11,790 nucleotides of DNA, from assembly GCA_036626215.1 (NCBI GenBank), contig JAZKSG010000038.1, positions 1 through 11,790 on the forward strand, given 5' to 3'. Each line of letters opens with the position of its first letter. The first letter of the stretch is position 1. The notes under the pieces are model-generated. The model saw only the letters and a program-made list of their open reading frames with translations, had not been told where the DNA came from and did no database searches. Positions 1 through 4,845 of this stretch are shown piece by piece. A program made the position numbers and the translations under genes. Source of the stretch: JAZKSG01 sp036626215. GTDB taxonomy: Archaea; Thermoplasmatota; E2; DHVEG-1.

Positions 1-347
1 AACATCTACAAATACTCATCGGAGTCATGCTTGCATTTTTAATAACCGACGGATTCATAGAGATGGATAAAGGGGGGGCCACGATAGTACAGCTCGAGGA
101 CATGCGCATAGTGATAGCTAGACCCCCCTTCTCGGACGGCTTCGAGATAACGGCGGTCAGACCCGTAGCGGAAGTCACCATCGACGATTACAAACTCTCC
201 GATGAACTGAAGGAAAGGCTCACGCAGAAGCAGAGGGGTGTCCTCCTCGCCGGTGCCCCGGGTGCGGGGAAAAGCACACTAGCTAAAGCCATAGGCGAGT
301 TCCTCAACGATCAAGATTACATCGTGAAGACCATGGAAGTGCTGTGA
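1..347 (+). pseudogene. Chimeric gene fragment: UPF0016/GDT1 membrane segment joined to the P-loop part of a PIN-domain ATPase
   Basis: One frame is open from base 3 to the stop at 345-347, but it contains pieces of two proteins. Bases 3-50 encode HLQILIGVMLAFLITD, a hydrophobic segment that fits the middle of the UPF0016/GDT1 family and whose natural continuation (GLAIAAGTWITK) lies at 2896 onward. From base 48 the frame changes to DGFIEMDKGG, then a stretch ending RPPFSDGFEITAVRPV and a Walker A motif GAPGAGKS (about 258-281). Both are typical of the archaeal PIN-domain ATPase family (MJ1533-like). That gene's N-terminal half lies at 2302-2900. The frame stops at MEVL just after Walker A. 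Walker B and the C-terminal KH region expected in the family are missing, so the ATPase cannot be complete. An ATG at 27 would give 106 residues, but it lies inside the membrane segment and is not a likely start. The family assignments are from memory of the conserved blocks; the chimeric structure itself is directly visible. Confidence 0.8.
46..55 (+). repeat. Left copy of the 10-bp junction repeat CCGACGGATT
   Basis: This copy is identical to 2891-2900. Transporter sequence lies to its left and ATPase sequence to its right. The flanking bases differ (AA before, CA after; the right copy has AC before and AG after), so the shared block is exactly 10 bp. Confidence 0.85.
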
Positions 348-372
348 CTAGCGTAGACGCAACTAAGTATAC

Positions 373-395
373 ACAAATGTATTATACATATTTGT
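373..395. repeat. Imperfect inverted repeat just after the truncated ATPase
   Basis: ACAAAT-GTAT, one T, ATAC, a two-base AT bulge, then ATTTGT could form a 10-bp hairpin. It begins 26 bp after the ATPase stop and runs into a TATA-like TTTGTATAA (391-399). It could be an operator or a hairpin. No function is shown. Confidence 0.35.
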
Positions 396-471
396 ATAAC
401 ACGAACAGGTGTATTAAATGGCAGAGGATTCGGATGACGCAGGGTTGCTTTCGATTATTCCTTATAAGTAA
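391..471 (+). other. Possible leaderless mini-ORF of 17 codons with TATA-like box
   Basis: A TATA-like TTTGTATAA (391-399) lies about 20 bp before an ATG at 418, which opens a 17-residue frame, MAEDSDDAGLLSIIPYK, ending at 469-471. An AGGTG at 408-412 could serve as ribosome binding site. I do not recognise the peptide. It may be the broken N-terminus of a larger gene, a leader peptide, or chance in AT-rich intergenic DNA. Confidence 0.15.
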
Positions 472-636
472 AGATGCTATAAAGGCATATATTGTATTAT
501 CGTGTACATACTAATCACGCGCACACAATTTGTAAAACGCGAAACCTGGTTGAAGAGATAGGGTAAAAGGGCATATTTTCACCATCCATTTAAGACAAAT
601 TATATATATGACGGAGTAGCTGTATGTGTCATACGA

Positions 637-648
637 AACGTCAGACGA
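637..648 (+). repeat. First copy of 12-bp direct repeat AACGTCAGACGA
   Basis: It matches 772-783 exactly, 135 bp downstream. The two copies bracket the small ORF at 648-764. A 12-bp match within a window this size can occur by chance, so any functional meaning is unproven. Confidence 0.4.
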
Positions 649-764
649 TGGTGGTAAAGATGGATGCGAAAAAGATAGATGAATTGCTAAAAGGTGTCGA
701 TATGAACAAAGCGTATAAAGGGAATTTAGTCAGGTATTTCAAAGAGCATTGTTCCGACAAGTGA
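648..764 (+). CDS. Small protein of 38 residues, unknown function
   Basis: ATG at 648 opens a 38-codon frame ending TGA at 762-764. The product starts MVVKMDAKKIDELLKGVDMN and ends YFKEHCSDK, and it is rich in charged residues with an amphipathic helical look. A second ATG at 660 gives MDAKKIDELLKG and is an equally possible start. A TATA-like TTATATATA (600-608) places a transcription start near 630, so a short leader is plausible; there is no clear Shine-Dalgarno site. Residue composition looks protein-like rather than random, which is the main reason for listing it. I recognise no family. It sits alone ahead of the ZIP gene, with 94 bp between them that contain a T-run able to end its transcript. 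A chance frame is possible. Confidence 0.3.
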   Translation: MVVKMDAKKIDELLKGVDMNKAYKGNLVRYFKEHCSDK

Positions 765-771
765 AGAGGGG

Positions 772-783
772 AACGTCAGACGA
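772..783 (+). repeat. Second copy of 12-bp direct repeat AACGTCAGACGA
   Basis: It matches 637-648 exactly. It also overlaps a short hairpin ACGAC (780-784) / GTCGT with a 7-nt loop. Confidence 0.4.
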
Positions 784-825
784 CTGCTGAGGTCGTACAC
801 GGACTGAGCACTGCGTTGAGGAAAA

Positions 826-837
826 AGATTATTATCC
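826..837 (+). promoter_or_regulatory. Candidate TATA box of the ZIP transporter gene
   Basis: The AT-rich block AGATTATTATCC lies about 27 bp ahead of the ATG at 859. That spacing would start the transcript at or next to the start codon, i.e. a leaderless message. The T7 run at 841-847 between them may be a terminator for the small ORF upstream. Confidence 0.35.
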
Positions 838-858
838 TGTTTTTTTATCGTCTAAGGG

Positions 859-1617
859 ATGGAAAATATACAGATGGCTTTCTTGTTGACGACCATCGCC
901 GGTCTTTCCACGGGTGTAGGGGGATTTGTGGTATACTTCATAAAGAAGCCGAAACTATCGTATCTTTCTCCGCTCATGGGGTTCGCAGCGGGAGTGATGA
1001 TCTATGTTTCACTCGTTGAACTTTTGATGGGATCCATAGAAGGTGTAGGATTCCTCAATGCCAACATAGCATTCTTCGTAGGGATACTGTTCATGTTCAT
1101 GCTGGACAAGCTGGTACCCCACATACATATGGACACGAAACCCGATGAGTTTCACGGAGATACTGCGGATGAGTTAGGGAGGACAGGAGTTCTCACCGCC
1201 ATAGGCATCGCGCTGCATAACTTTCCCGAAGGGATGGCTGTCTTCGCCATAGCTCTGGTCGATGTGAATGTCGGTATCTCAGTGGCTATAGCCATAGCCG
1301 TACACAATATACCCGAAGGTATAGCTGTGGGTGTCCCCATATTCTACGGCACAGGATCTCGAGCCAAAGGCTTCGGGTATGCTCTTCTATCCGGCGTCGC
1401 CGAACCAGCAGGTGCGCTCATAGGGTTTTTATTACTCTACCCATTCCTTACCGATGCTGTGCTGAGTGGGTCCCTGGGATTCGTGGGTGGGATAATGGTG
1501 TTCATCAGTTTCGACGAACTGTTACCTATAGCAAAAGATTACGGCAGCGAGCATACGGCGAATCTGGGACTGTTTTTGGGTATGTTGATAATGATGATAA
1601 CGCTGGTGTTCATATGA
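859..1617 (+). CDS. ZIP-family divalent metal transporter (ZupT/GufA-like)
   Basis: This 252-residue membrane protein is predicted to move zinc or a related divalent metal (Fe, Mn) across the cytoplasmic membrane into the cell. It shows about eight hydrophobic segments, the ZIP length and layout. The metal-site helices carry HNFPEG at residues 120-125 and HNIPEG at 149-154, the paired signature of transmembrane helices 4 and 5. A later AEPAG motif (about residue 181) and a histidine/acid loop (PHIHMDTKPDEFHGD, about 87-101) between helices 3 and 4 also fit. ATG 859 follows TAAGGG closely; ATG 874 (MAFLLTTIAG) would start right at the first membrane helix. The gene is convergent with the DPS-like gene, sharing a hairpin between the two stops. 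It lies wholly inside the inserted segment. Family assignment is confident; metal specificity is not readable from sequence. Confidence 0.9.
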   Translation: MENIQMAFLLTTIAGLSTGVGGFVVYFIKKPKLSYLSPLMGFAAGVMIYVSLVELLMGSIEGVGFLNANIAFFVGILFMFMLDKLVPHIHMDTKPDEFHGDTADELGRTGVLTAIGIALHNFPEGMAVFAIALVDVNVGISVAIAIAVHNIPEGIAVGVPIFYGTGSRAKGFGYALLSGVAEPAGALIGFLLLYPFLTDAVLSGSLGFVGGIMVFISFDELLPIAKDYGSEHTANLGLFLGMLIMMITLVFI

Positions 1618-1622
1618 AAAAT

Positions 1623-1641
1623 AAGAGGGAAGGTCCCTCTT
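1623..1641. terminator. Hairpin between convergent ZIP and DPS-like genes
   Basis: AAGAGGGA (1623-1630), a 3-nt loop AGG, and TCCCTCTT (1634-1641) form a perfect 8-bp stem in the 32-bp gap between the two stops. The stem can act from either strand. The T-tract after it is weak (GGTTTTA), so this is a probable rather than certain terminator. Confidence 0.65.
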
Positions 1642-1649
1642 GAACGGTT

Positions 1650-2201
1650 TTATTCCAGGAACTTAGATACGAAAGGAGACGTATCTCCTCTACGCAGATA
1701 GTGTCCGGAAGGCCCTTCGCCAAGGAACTCGGAGAACCAGGACTCGTGCTGTATCTCCTCGTGGAGGATGGCCTTTGCAAGATCGTAGGTTCGGTGGTCC
1801 TTACCGGCGGTGAGATTACATATGCGGGTATACTGCCTTACCGCGCATCTTTCCGCTTCGACCAATACTTCCATTATCTTGCGTACGTCCGATGCATCAT
1901 CCGGTAGATACGCCGGAGGGCATCCGGATATGTCGTGGAAATCCTTCATATCTTTCGGAAGTTCTCCCCCTAATTCGTATATCCTGGGGATCAGGGCCTC
2001 GAAATGATTTCGATCCTCGATCCTAGCGGTCTCGGCTATCTCCTTCAATCCTTCTCCATCCATACCTATCAGGTTCACTCTAAGTATGGTGTAGTAATAA
2101 AATGTGGTCAATTCCGCTGCTGCGTTCTTAACCAGCAATTCTACCAATTCATCTACGTCGATCCCTGTTTTCTCTACCATCTCTCTCGTCACTTTTGCCA
2201 T
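1650..2201 (-). CDS. DPS-like (DPSL, thioferritin-type) iron-storage/peroxide-protection protein
   Basis: This 183-residue ferritin-superfamily protein is expected to assemble into a dodecameric cytoplasmic shell that oxidises and stores iron using peroxide, protecting DNA. Ferroxidase-like residues are visible in a four-helix pattern: E30 (AAELTTFYYY), E62 and H66 (IEDRNHFEAL), E117 (VEAERCAVRQY), E148/E149 and H152 (ILHEEIQHESWF). The DPSL branch is marked by conserved cysteines near the active site: C94 in SGCPPAYLPDD and C119/C128 in the next helix (AERCAVRQYTRIC), known from archaeal and Bacteroides DPSL proteins. The start is supported by AAGGTGA 7 bp ahead of the ATG on the minus strand and a TATA-like TTTAAATA about 35-40 bp upstream. 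It is divergent from the PIN-ATPase gene and convergent with the ZIP transporter. Function is inferred from family; the branch assignment rests on the cysteines. Confidence 0.88.
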   Translation of the reverse strand: MAKVTREMVEKTGIDVDELVELLVKNAAAELTTFYYYTILRVNLIGMDGEGLKEIAETARIEDRNHFEALIPRIYELGGELPKDMKDFHDISGCPPAYLPDDASDVRKIMEVLVEAERCAVRQYTRICNLTAGKDHRTYDLAKAILHEEIQHESWFSEFLGEGPSGHYLRRGDTSPFVSKFLE

Positions 2202-2235
2202 TTATATTCACCTTAAAATGTATTAGAGCTATGGT

Positions 2236-2245
2236 GATATTTAAA
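2236..2245 (-). promoter_or_regulatory. TATA box of the DPS-like gene
   Basis: Read on the minus strand this is TTTAAATATC, about 35-45 bp before the ATG at 2201. It is followed by the AAGGTGA ribosome binding site at 2209-2215, so the message has a short leader. Confidence 0.55.
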
Positions 2246-2272
2246 GGTTGGTGATGGTCCAACAGAAAAGAT

Positions 2273-2281
2273 TTTTATATG
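2273..2281 (+). promoter_or_regulatory. TATA box of the PIN-ATPase gene
   Basis: TTTTATATG lies about 25 bp before the ATG at 2302, the spacing expected for a leaderless archaeal transcript. This favours the start at 2302 over the in-frame ATG at 2248, which lies upstream of the box and has no family similarity in its first 18 codons. Confidence 0.6.
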
Positions 2282-2301
2282 TCCGGTCCGAATTTGTTAA
2301 C

Positions 2302-3300
2302 ATGAAGATAGTTCCGGATACCAGCGTTATAGTGGATGGGCGTGTGACTAGTCATGTGGGCCAGGATGTAGAGCTTGCGGAGATAATCGTATCGGAGGCC
2401 GTGGTGGCCGAACTGGAAGCACAGGCGAATAAGGGCCAGGAGATCGGCATGAGCGGTCTGGAAGAGATCAGAGAGTTAAAAAGACTGGATGATGACGGCA
2501 AGGTAAAGTTGATATTCAAAGGCGAAAGACCGACATTGGACCAGATCAAACTGTCTCCAGGCGGGGAGATCGACCATCTGGTGAGAGAGCTGGCATCGAA
2601 AGAGAAGGGAACTTTGTTGACAAGTGATCTGCTACAGTCCGAGATAGCTTCCACCAAGGGTATAAAGGTAGAATATCTGAAAAAGGGTGAGAAGAAAGTC
2701 GAGGAATTAAAGATACTGGACTTCTTCGGAGAGGACGTCATGTCCGTCCACCTGAGGGAGAACATAAAGCCGAAGGTAAAAGCCGGGACACCGGGCGATA
2801 TAGAATTGAGAACATTAGACCGGGATATTCAAACCGAAGAGGAGCTCAGAACCATCGCAAGGGAGATAATCGAGACCTCCAAGAGATCACCCGACGGATT
2901 AGCGATAGCCGCTGGAACATGGATAACAAAGATTATACCTTCTCAATATCTAAAAATCATCTCTGGGATAATATTCATAATATTTGGAATCTTTATGCTG
3001 ATAAACACAAAAGGAGAAGAGGAGGAAGAAACAAAAAAATTCAAAAACCCGTTTATCACCTCCTTTTTCTTAATACTTCTAATGGAATTTGGAGATAAAA
3101 CACAGATTGCAGCAGCATTATTCGCCACAAACTATAACCCATACATGGTTCTAACAGGTACAATAGCAGCACTTTTCATCCTATCATGTATAGCAATATT
3201 TTTCGGGAAAATAATATCAGAAAAAATACCTCGAAACATAGTGAACAAAATAGCTGCAATAATCTTCATAATAATGGGAATAACATTTTTTATAATCTAA
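2302..3300 (+). CDS. Chimeric ORF: N-terminal half of PIN-domain ATPase fused in frame to C-terminal half of a UPF0016/GDT1 transporter
   Basis: The ORF encodes 332 residues from ATG 2302 (350 if counted from ATG 2248). Residues 1-198 match the archaeal PIN-domain ATPase family: MKIVPDTSVIVDGRV with the acidic D6, E37 in VVAELEAQ, GGEIDHLVREL, LLTSD, then SVHLRENIKPKVKAGTPGD and IAREIIETSKRSPDG leading toward the ATPase part. PIN domains usually cleave RNA. At DG (2893-2898) it switches abruptly to a hydrophobic membrane protein: LAIAAGTWITK, three or four helices, an acidic loop GEEEEETKK and the motif EFGDKTQ, the second GDKT signature of UPF0016. G+C drops at the same point. Both halves continue elsewhere in the window: the ATPase at 46-347, the transporter at 1-55. 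The ORF is therefore the product of a junction, not a known architecture, and a working fused protein is unlikely. Start chosen from the TATA spacing and from the conserved PIN N-terminus. Confidence 0.75.
   Translation: MKIVPDTSVIVDGRVTSHVGQDVELAEIIVSEAVVAELEAQANKGQEIGMSGLEEIRELKRLDDDGKVKLIFKGERPTLDQIKLSPGGEIDHLVRELASKEKGTLLTSDLLQSEIASTKGIKVEYLKKGEKKVEELKILDFFGEDVMSVHLRENIKPKVKAGTPGDIELRTLDRDIQTEEELRTIAREIIETSKRSPDGLAIAAGTWITKIIPSQYLKIISGIIFIIFGIFMLINTKGEEEEETKKFKNPFITSFFLILLMEFGDKTQIAAALFATNYNPYMVLTGTIAALFILSCIAIFFGKIISEKIPRNIVNKIAAIIFIIMGITFFII
2891..2900 (+). repeat. Right copy of the 10-bp junction repeat CCGACGGATT
   Basis: ATPase sequence lies to its left (AGATCA..) and transporter sequence to its right (AGCGATAGCC). 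It is in the same codon phase as the copy at 46-55, encoding Asp-Gly in both proteins. Confidence 0.85.
2891..3300 (+). pseudogene. C-terminal half of the interrupted UPF0016/GDT1 (TMEM165-like) membrane transporter
   Basis: UPF0016 proteins have two repeats of about three helices, each with an E-x-G-D-K-T-Q motif, and exchange Ca2+ or Mn2+ for H+. Only the second motif (EFGDKTQ, bases 3088-3108) is in the window; the first should lie beyond the left edge. Joining base 55 to 2901 gives an uninterrupted HLQILIGVMLAF-LITDG-LAIAAGTWITK, followed by YLKIISGIIFIIFGIFML, the helix that closes the first repeat in this family. The acidic-basic loop GEEEEETKKFKN links the repeats. The AT-rich codon use (many AAA, ATA) matches the downstream genes and not the insert, so this is host sequence. 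Family call is good; ion specificity is unknown. Confidence 0.8.
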
Positions 3301-3338
3301 ACCAAACTTTCAGATGAGGAAGCTTCTAAGATTTATCT

Positions 3339-3345
3339 AAAAAAA
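3339..3345 (-). terminator. T7 run (minus strand) ending the archaellin transcript
   Basis: Seven A on the plus strand read as T7 on the minus strand, about 36 bp after the archaellin stop, facing the transporter gene's own terminator. Confidence 0.45.
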
Positions 3346-3373
3346 TGAAAATTGTGTGGAAGTTAAAGCTCCA

Positions 3374-3382
3374 TTTTTTTTT
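3374..3382 (+). terminator. T9 run ending transcription of the transporter gene
   Basis: Nine T residues lie about 75 bp after the transporter stop and overlap the stop codon of the convergent archaellin gene. Archaeal RNA polymerase commonly terminates at such T-runs without a hairpin. Confidence 0.5.
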
Positions 3383-4073
3383 ATTGTAGTTTATAGATCG
3401 TGTCTGAATAGGCTTTAGGTGAAGTAAAAGAGATTATACCTGGAGCGCCAACCTCTGGAACAACCCGTCCACTTATATCTTTTCTCTCAGATATCTCTGA
3501 GCCGAACAATCCACTGTCATTGCTGCTACATCTGAGGAAGATAACGGCTTTATCTCCACGATTCAACACCGGGTTAGTCTGAGTCATAGACCCATCAAAA
3601 TCTTGTAGTACACCAAGTCCAAACGTCTCCTTGGTTATATTAGTCCAATCTGTTATAGAATCAAAGAGAGCACCGGTTATAGAACCAACCCAGAGACCAC
3701 TTCTGTTATATCCACCATATCGTAGTAACGCTTTTTTGCTGCCATCACTAATCAATATATGGGTTACGTTTAGATCAATCTCACCGGAGCCAGGTTTAGC
3801 TGTTACAACAACTGCGAGTTTATCCATATCATAATATGTTCCATTGGTGACATTTACATGCCCCAATATCTGAAATACAGTGAGACCACTACTAACTTCA
3901 CGAGTAGTCTGCTGACCTGTCTTCATAGCTTGATTTTGGATTGTATTAGAAGTAGACACCAATACAGTAGCAGCAACACCAGCAACCAAAACCATAGCAA
4001 TAAACACAATCATCGCACCGATACCAATAGCACCAACATCTTTCTTCTTCAAAAAATCAGAAAAACTTTTCAT
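3381..4073 (-). CDS. flaB: Archaellin (archaeal flagellin), second gene of the pair
   Basis: This 230-residue precursor of an archaellum filament subunit is exported by the type IV-pilin-like route and polymerised outside the membrane. The N-terminus is a class III signal peptide: a short basic leader MKSFSDFLKKKDVG, then the hydrophobic AIGIGAMIVFIAMVLVAG that forms the filament core. The prepilin-type peptidase (FlaK/PibD) would cut after G14. The rest is the variable outer beta domain with several N-x-S/T sites (for example NVT, NGT, NRS, NIT, NDS) that could be N-glycosylated, and it ends APGIISFTSPKAYSDTIYKLQ-like, matching its neighbour's tail. The ribosome binding site GAGGTGA overlaps the upstream archaellin's stop (14 bp between stop and start), so the pair is one operon and probably translationally coupled. 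The assembly genes (arlCDEFGHIJ) are not in this window. Confidence 0.92.
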   Translation of the reverse strand: MKSFSDFLKKKDVGAIGIGAMIVFIAMVLVAGVAATVLVSTSNTIQNQAMKTGQQTTREVSSGLTVFQILGHVNVTNGTYYDMDKLAVVVTAKPGSGEIDLNVTHILISDGSKKALLRYGGYNRSGLWVGSITGALFDSITDWTNITKETFGLGVLQDFDGSMTQTNPVLNRGDKAVIFLRCSSNDSGLFGSEISERKDISGRVVPEVGAPGIISFTSPKAYSDTIYKLQ

Positions 4074-4087
4074 AACTAATATTCACC

Positions 4088-4747
4088 TCACTGCAACTCC
4101 AAAATAGGATCAGTAAACGATTCAGGTGTACGGAAACCAATGATACCTGGGGATCCTTCCTCAGGGATCACCGCACCAAAGACATCAGTTCGTGGTTCAA
4201 GACCAGTGAAGACATCACCTATAGCTATGACTATGTGATCTCCAAAGTTAATAATCGGAGTGTCAGAGGTACATGAATCATCTGCATCCTGTAAAACAAT
4301 CAAACCAAAATTAGTAGTGGCGCTACTTGGGAAAGAGGCTGAAAAAATGTCGCCGTCAATACTACCGTTGTCGGTAAAAGTGCCACTATCATAGGTTAAA
4401 ATGTATTTGTTGGAAGAATCAGAGATTTCTACAACTGTCTCAGATAGATCAATGTCTGGAGAACCAGCATGTGCCTTGATTTCAACAGCCATCTTGGTTA
4501 TAGATCCTGAGCTGTTATATCCTTCTATTCCTTCAACAGTTATACCACTTGCAACTTCAGTAGTAGTCTGAGAACCGGTTTTCAACGCTTGGTCTTCCAA
4601 CATAGTACTAGTCTGCACTAATACTGATGCAGCAATACCTGCCACTAAAACCATGGCGATAAAAACAATCATTGCGCCAATACCGATAGAAGCTGCTCTG
4701 TTGTTAACGAATTTTTTCAACAATAAGCTCGTAGGTTTACATCCCAT
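4088..4747 (-). CDS. flaB: Archaellin (archaeal flagellin), first gene of the pair
   Basis: This filament subunit of the archaellum is paralogous to the gene just downstream. From ATG 4747 the product is 219 residues: leader MGCKPTSLLLKKFVNNRAA, then SIGIGAMIVFIAMVLVAG, nearly identical to the neighbour's core helix. I chose 4747 because GGTGA lies 8 bp ahead of it; the frame also has ATG at 4753 (only 2 bp from GGTGA) and GTG at 4759, which would lengthen the leader. Alignment puts Ala, not the usual Gly, just before the cleavage point (RAA/SIGIG versus DVG/AIGIG), so processing efficiency could differ. The C-terminus (SPGIIGFRTP, then DPILELQ) matches the partner's. Many Asp residues in the outer domain make it acidic. 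It may be a major or minor filament type; sequence does not say which. Confidence 0.9.
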   Translation of the reverse strand: MGCKPTSLLLKKFVNNRAASIGIGAMIVFIAMVLVAGIAASVLVQTSTMLEDQALKTGSQTTTEVASGITVEGIEGYNSSGSITKMAVEIKAHAGSPDIDLSETVVEISDSSNKYILTYDSGTFTDNGSIDGDIFSASFPSSATTNFGLIVLQDADDSCTSDTPIINFGDHIVIAIGDVFTGLEPRTDVFGAVIPEEGSPGIIGFRTPESFTDPILELQ

Positions 4748-4796
4748 CCGCATATTCACCCATCTAACTAAATGAACATATTGTTAAACTATTATG

Positions 4797-4811
4797 TGGT
4801 ATATTACCTTT
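4797..4811 (-). promoter_or_regulatory. Candidate BRE/TATA element for the archaellin operon
   Basis: On the minus strand this reads TAAAGGTAATATACC: a purine-rich BRE-like stretch followed by a TATA-like core. It is centred about 55 bp before ATG 4747, giving a leader of about 30 nt that would include the GGTGA ribosome binding site. Confidence 0.45.
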
Positions 4812-4845
4812 ATGTGCAGGTACATGTGCAGGTATGCATGCACAT
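4812..4845. repeat. Tandem plus inverted repeat immediately upstream of the archaellin promoter
   Basis: ATGTGCAGGTA occurs at 4812-4822 and again at 4824-4834 (12-bp spacing). The inverted form TGCACAT follows at 4839-4845, next to the palindrome TGCATGCA (4836-4843). Relative to the minus-strand archaellin promoter this cluster sits directly upstream of the BRE, where an archaeal activator would bind. It is about 95 bp from the queE TATA box. A regulatory role is an inference from position and symmetry. Confidence 0.5.

Larger units (their letters stand above)
348..858. other. 511-bp stretch without a recognised gene, inside the insert
   Basis: Between the truncated ATPase and the ZIP gene I see only very small frames (418-471 and 648-764), several TATA-like AT blocks (CTATAAAGG near 477-485, TTATATATA 600-608), the inverted repeat at 373-395, a 12-bp direct repeat (637-648 and 772-783), and a T7 run at 841-847. 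I find no tRNA-like cloverleaf and no recombinase. If the insert is a closed circle, its own closing point should lie near the left end of this stretch, where ATPase similarity is lost. Confidence 0.5.
46..2890. mobile_element. 2845-bp inserted (or chimerically joined) GC-richer segment, arranged like an opened circle
   Basis: The segment interrupts the UPF0016 transporter gene. It begins with one copy of CCGACGGATT (46-55) and is followed by a second copy at 2891-2900. Bases 48 and 2893 fall at the same codon position, so removing 2845 bp restores the transporter frame. Joining 2890 to 46 instead makes an 891-nt frame (2302-2890 plus 46-347) for a truncated PIN-domain ATPase. Hand counts give 37 G/C of 60 at 2401-2460 and 33 of 60 at 1201-1260, against 20 of 60 at 3001-3060 outside. 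Cargo is a ZIP transporter, a DPS-like ferritin and tiny ORFs. No integrase, transposase, replication gene or terminal inverted repeat is visible. The class 'mobile element' is an inference from structure; an amplification or assembly chimera is an equally serious explanation. Confidence 0.6.

Noticed and set aside
353..515. Open frame of about 53 codons following the truncated ATPase.
   Set aside because: It has no start codon of its own near the beginning, no ATPase similarity, and an unprotein-like mix of Tyr, Thr and Cys; it looks like chance in AT-rich DNA.
816..1019. Frame of 67 codons starting with TTG ahead of and overlapping the ZIP gene.
   Set aside because: It overlaps the well-supported ZIP reading frame and has no family features.
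343..2351. TGTGACTAG occurs at 343-351 and 2343-2351, exactly 2000 bp apart, the first at the ATPase truncation point.
   Set aside because: The flanks do not match on either side, and many 9-mer pairs are expected by chance in about 12 kb, so it does not explain the truncation.
2352..2765. Minus-strand open frame of 137 codons opposite the PIN domain.
   Set aside because: It is Ser- and Pro-rich antisense of a clear coding region with no promoter or ribosome binding site of its own.
1..3300. Insertion sequence or integrative element with its own recombinase.
   Set aside because: No transposase, tyrosine or serine recombinase, Cas1, or terminal inverted repeat is encoded in 46-2890 on either strand.
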